A stretch of 6,514 bases of DNA, taken from positions 1-6,514 of the forward strand of contig DTZC01000173.1 of NCBI GenBank assembly GCA_012961565.1. Reading direction: 5' to 3'. Both the position numbers and the translations under genes were made by a program. This document shows positions 6,045 through 6,514 of the stretch, piece by piece (the first letter of the stretch is position 1; each line of letters opens with the position of its first letter). This DNA comes from Dehalococcoidia bacterium. Its GTDB lineage: Bacteria > Chloroflexota > Dehalococcoidia > GIF9 > UBA5629. Below the pieces are notes generated by a model that was given only the letters and a program-made list of their open reading frames with translations, was not told where the DNA came from and ran no database searches.

Positions 6045-6514
6045 TCAACGAATCTTTTGCACAGTGTGCTTTACCAGCCTAAGAGCTTCATCCAGTTTGC
6101 TCTTGTCCTTGCCACCAGCCTGTGCCATGGTTGCTTTACCGCCCCCGCCACCACCAGTAACTGCAGCCACTTGTCGCACTATATCACCAGCATGCAACCC
6201 TTTACCAACCAGGTCTGATGTTACCATAGCCACAAAGCTCGGCTTCCCATCGTGGACAGTTCCCAAAACTATGACAGCACTCTTTAGGCGTTCCCGCAGC
6301 AGGTCTCCCATCTCCCGCAGTCCTGATGCTGACGAGAACGGTATCTTAGCCGTCACAACCGTTACGCCATTTACGTCTTCCGCTTTAGCCAGCAAGGCAT
6401 CGACCATACTGCGTGACAGCTCCTTCTCCAGTGAAGCAAGGCGTTTGCGTTCCCAAGTCAGTTCTGCCAGTACAGCCCTTACCTTGTCCACCATCTCCGC
6501 TGGAGTACTTTTAA
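6045..6514 (-). CDS. alaS: Alanyl-tRNA synthetase, C-terminal part (5' end off window)
   Basis: AlaS charges tRNA-Ala with alanine in the cytoplasm. Only the last 155 residues are visible. The frame stays open to the right edge (reading KSTPAE before the internal Met at 6494), so that Met is not the start and most of the protein (catalytic and editing domains; the family is about 870 residues) lies off the window. The visible part begins with a charged helical stretch rich in Glu, Lys and Leu, which fits the coiled coil linking the editing domain to the C-terminal domain. Next comes a DHHA1-type domain ending in the family's glycine-rich signature GGGGGGKATMAQAGG followed by KLDEAL. That signature is close to the usual AlaS form GGxGGGRPDMAQAGG, with Lys where Arg is common. 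It ends in TGA, 10 nt before ruvX. A stand-alone DHHA1 protein is unlikely because the frame is open upstream. Whether the enzyme is intact cannot be judged here. Confidence 0.95.
   Translation of the reverse strand, partial: KSTPAEMVDKVRAVLAELTWERKRLASLEKELSRSMVDALLAKAEDVNGVTVVTAKIPFSSASGLREMGDLLRERLKSAVIVLGTVHDGKPSFVAMVTSDLVGKGLHAGDIVRQVAAVTGGGGGGKATMAQAGGKDKSKLDEALRLVKHTVQKIR

Noticed and set aside
1..6514. Promoters, terminators, CRISPR, RNA genes, mobile elements or a new defence-type system
   Set aside because: The window is almost fully coding with gaps of 10 nt or less. I saw no hairpin followed by a T-run between genes, no regular repeats, no transposase or integrase motif and no tRNA-like sequence. 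The content is ordinary housekeeping metabolism.

Overview
The window is one uninterrupted bacterial gene cluster, with every gene on the minus strand, so it is transcribed from position 6514 towards position 1. In transcription order it holds: the 3' end of alaS (alanyl-tRNA synthetase), ruvX/yqgF (Holliday junction resolvase-like / pre-16S rRNA nuclease family), aroE (shikimate dehydrogenase), sppA (signal peptide peptidase), aroC (chorismate synthase), an aroK-aroB fusion (shikimate kinase + 3-dehydroquinate synthase), a CtaB/CyoE-like UbiA prenyltransferase, and the first 35 codons of an NDP-forming acyl-CoA synthetase that runs off the left edge. No gap between genes exceeds 10 nt, and the last three junctions overlap (32, 4 and 11 nt). 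This strongly suggests a single transcript with translational coupling. No promoter or terminator is visible, so both operon ends lie outside the window.

The common theme is chorismate synthesis. AroKB supplies steps 2 and 5, AroE step 4 and AroC step 7. DAHP synthase (step 1), dehydroquinate dehydratase (step 3) and EPSP synthase (step 6) are not in the window. The other members are housekeeping or membrane genes: tRNA charging, rRNA/recombination nuclease, membrane peptide turnover, prenyl transfer, and the start of an acyl-CoA/acid energy-metabolism enzyme. sppA sits between two aro genes, and its excellent ribosome binding site lies inside the last codons of aroE.

Organism: a bacterium with moderate GC content and canonical anti-Shine-Dalgarno use (GAGGTGAT-type sites), with alternative starts (GTG for aroE, TTG for the prenyltransferase). 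The AroKB fusion, Gram-positive-type AroC, short SppA and ADP-forming acyl-CoA synthetase would suit an anaerobic lineage such as an uncultured Chloroflexota (Dehalococcoidia-like). That placement is inference from general impression, not proven by the sequence.

I found no mobile element, CRISPR array, RNA gene, phage gene or clear novel system. The most interesting points are the prenyltransferase of uncertain substrate at the tail of a chorismate operon, the fused AroKB whose start codon is nested in aroC, the two near-identical strong ribosome binding sites hidden in upstream coding sequence, and the partial acyl-CoA synthetase at the left edge.
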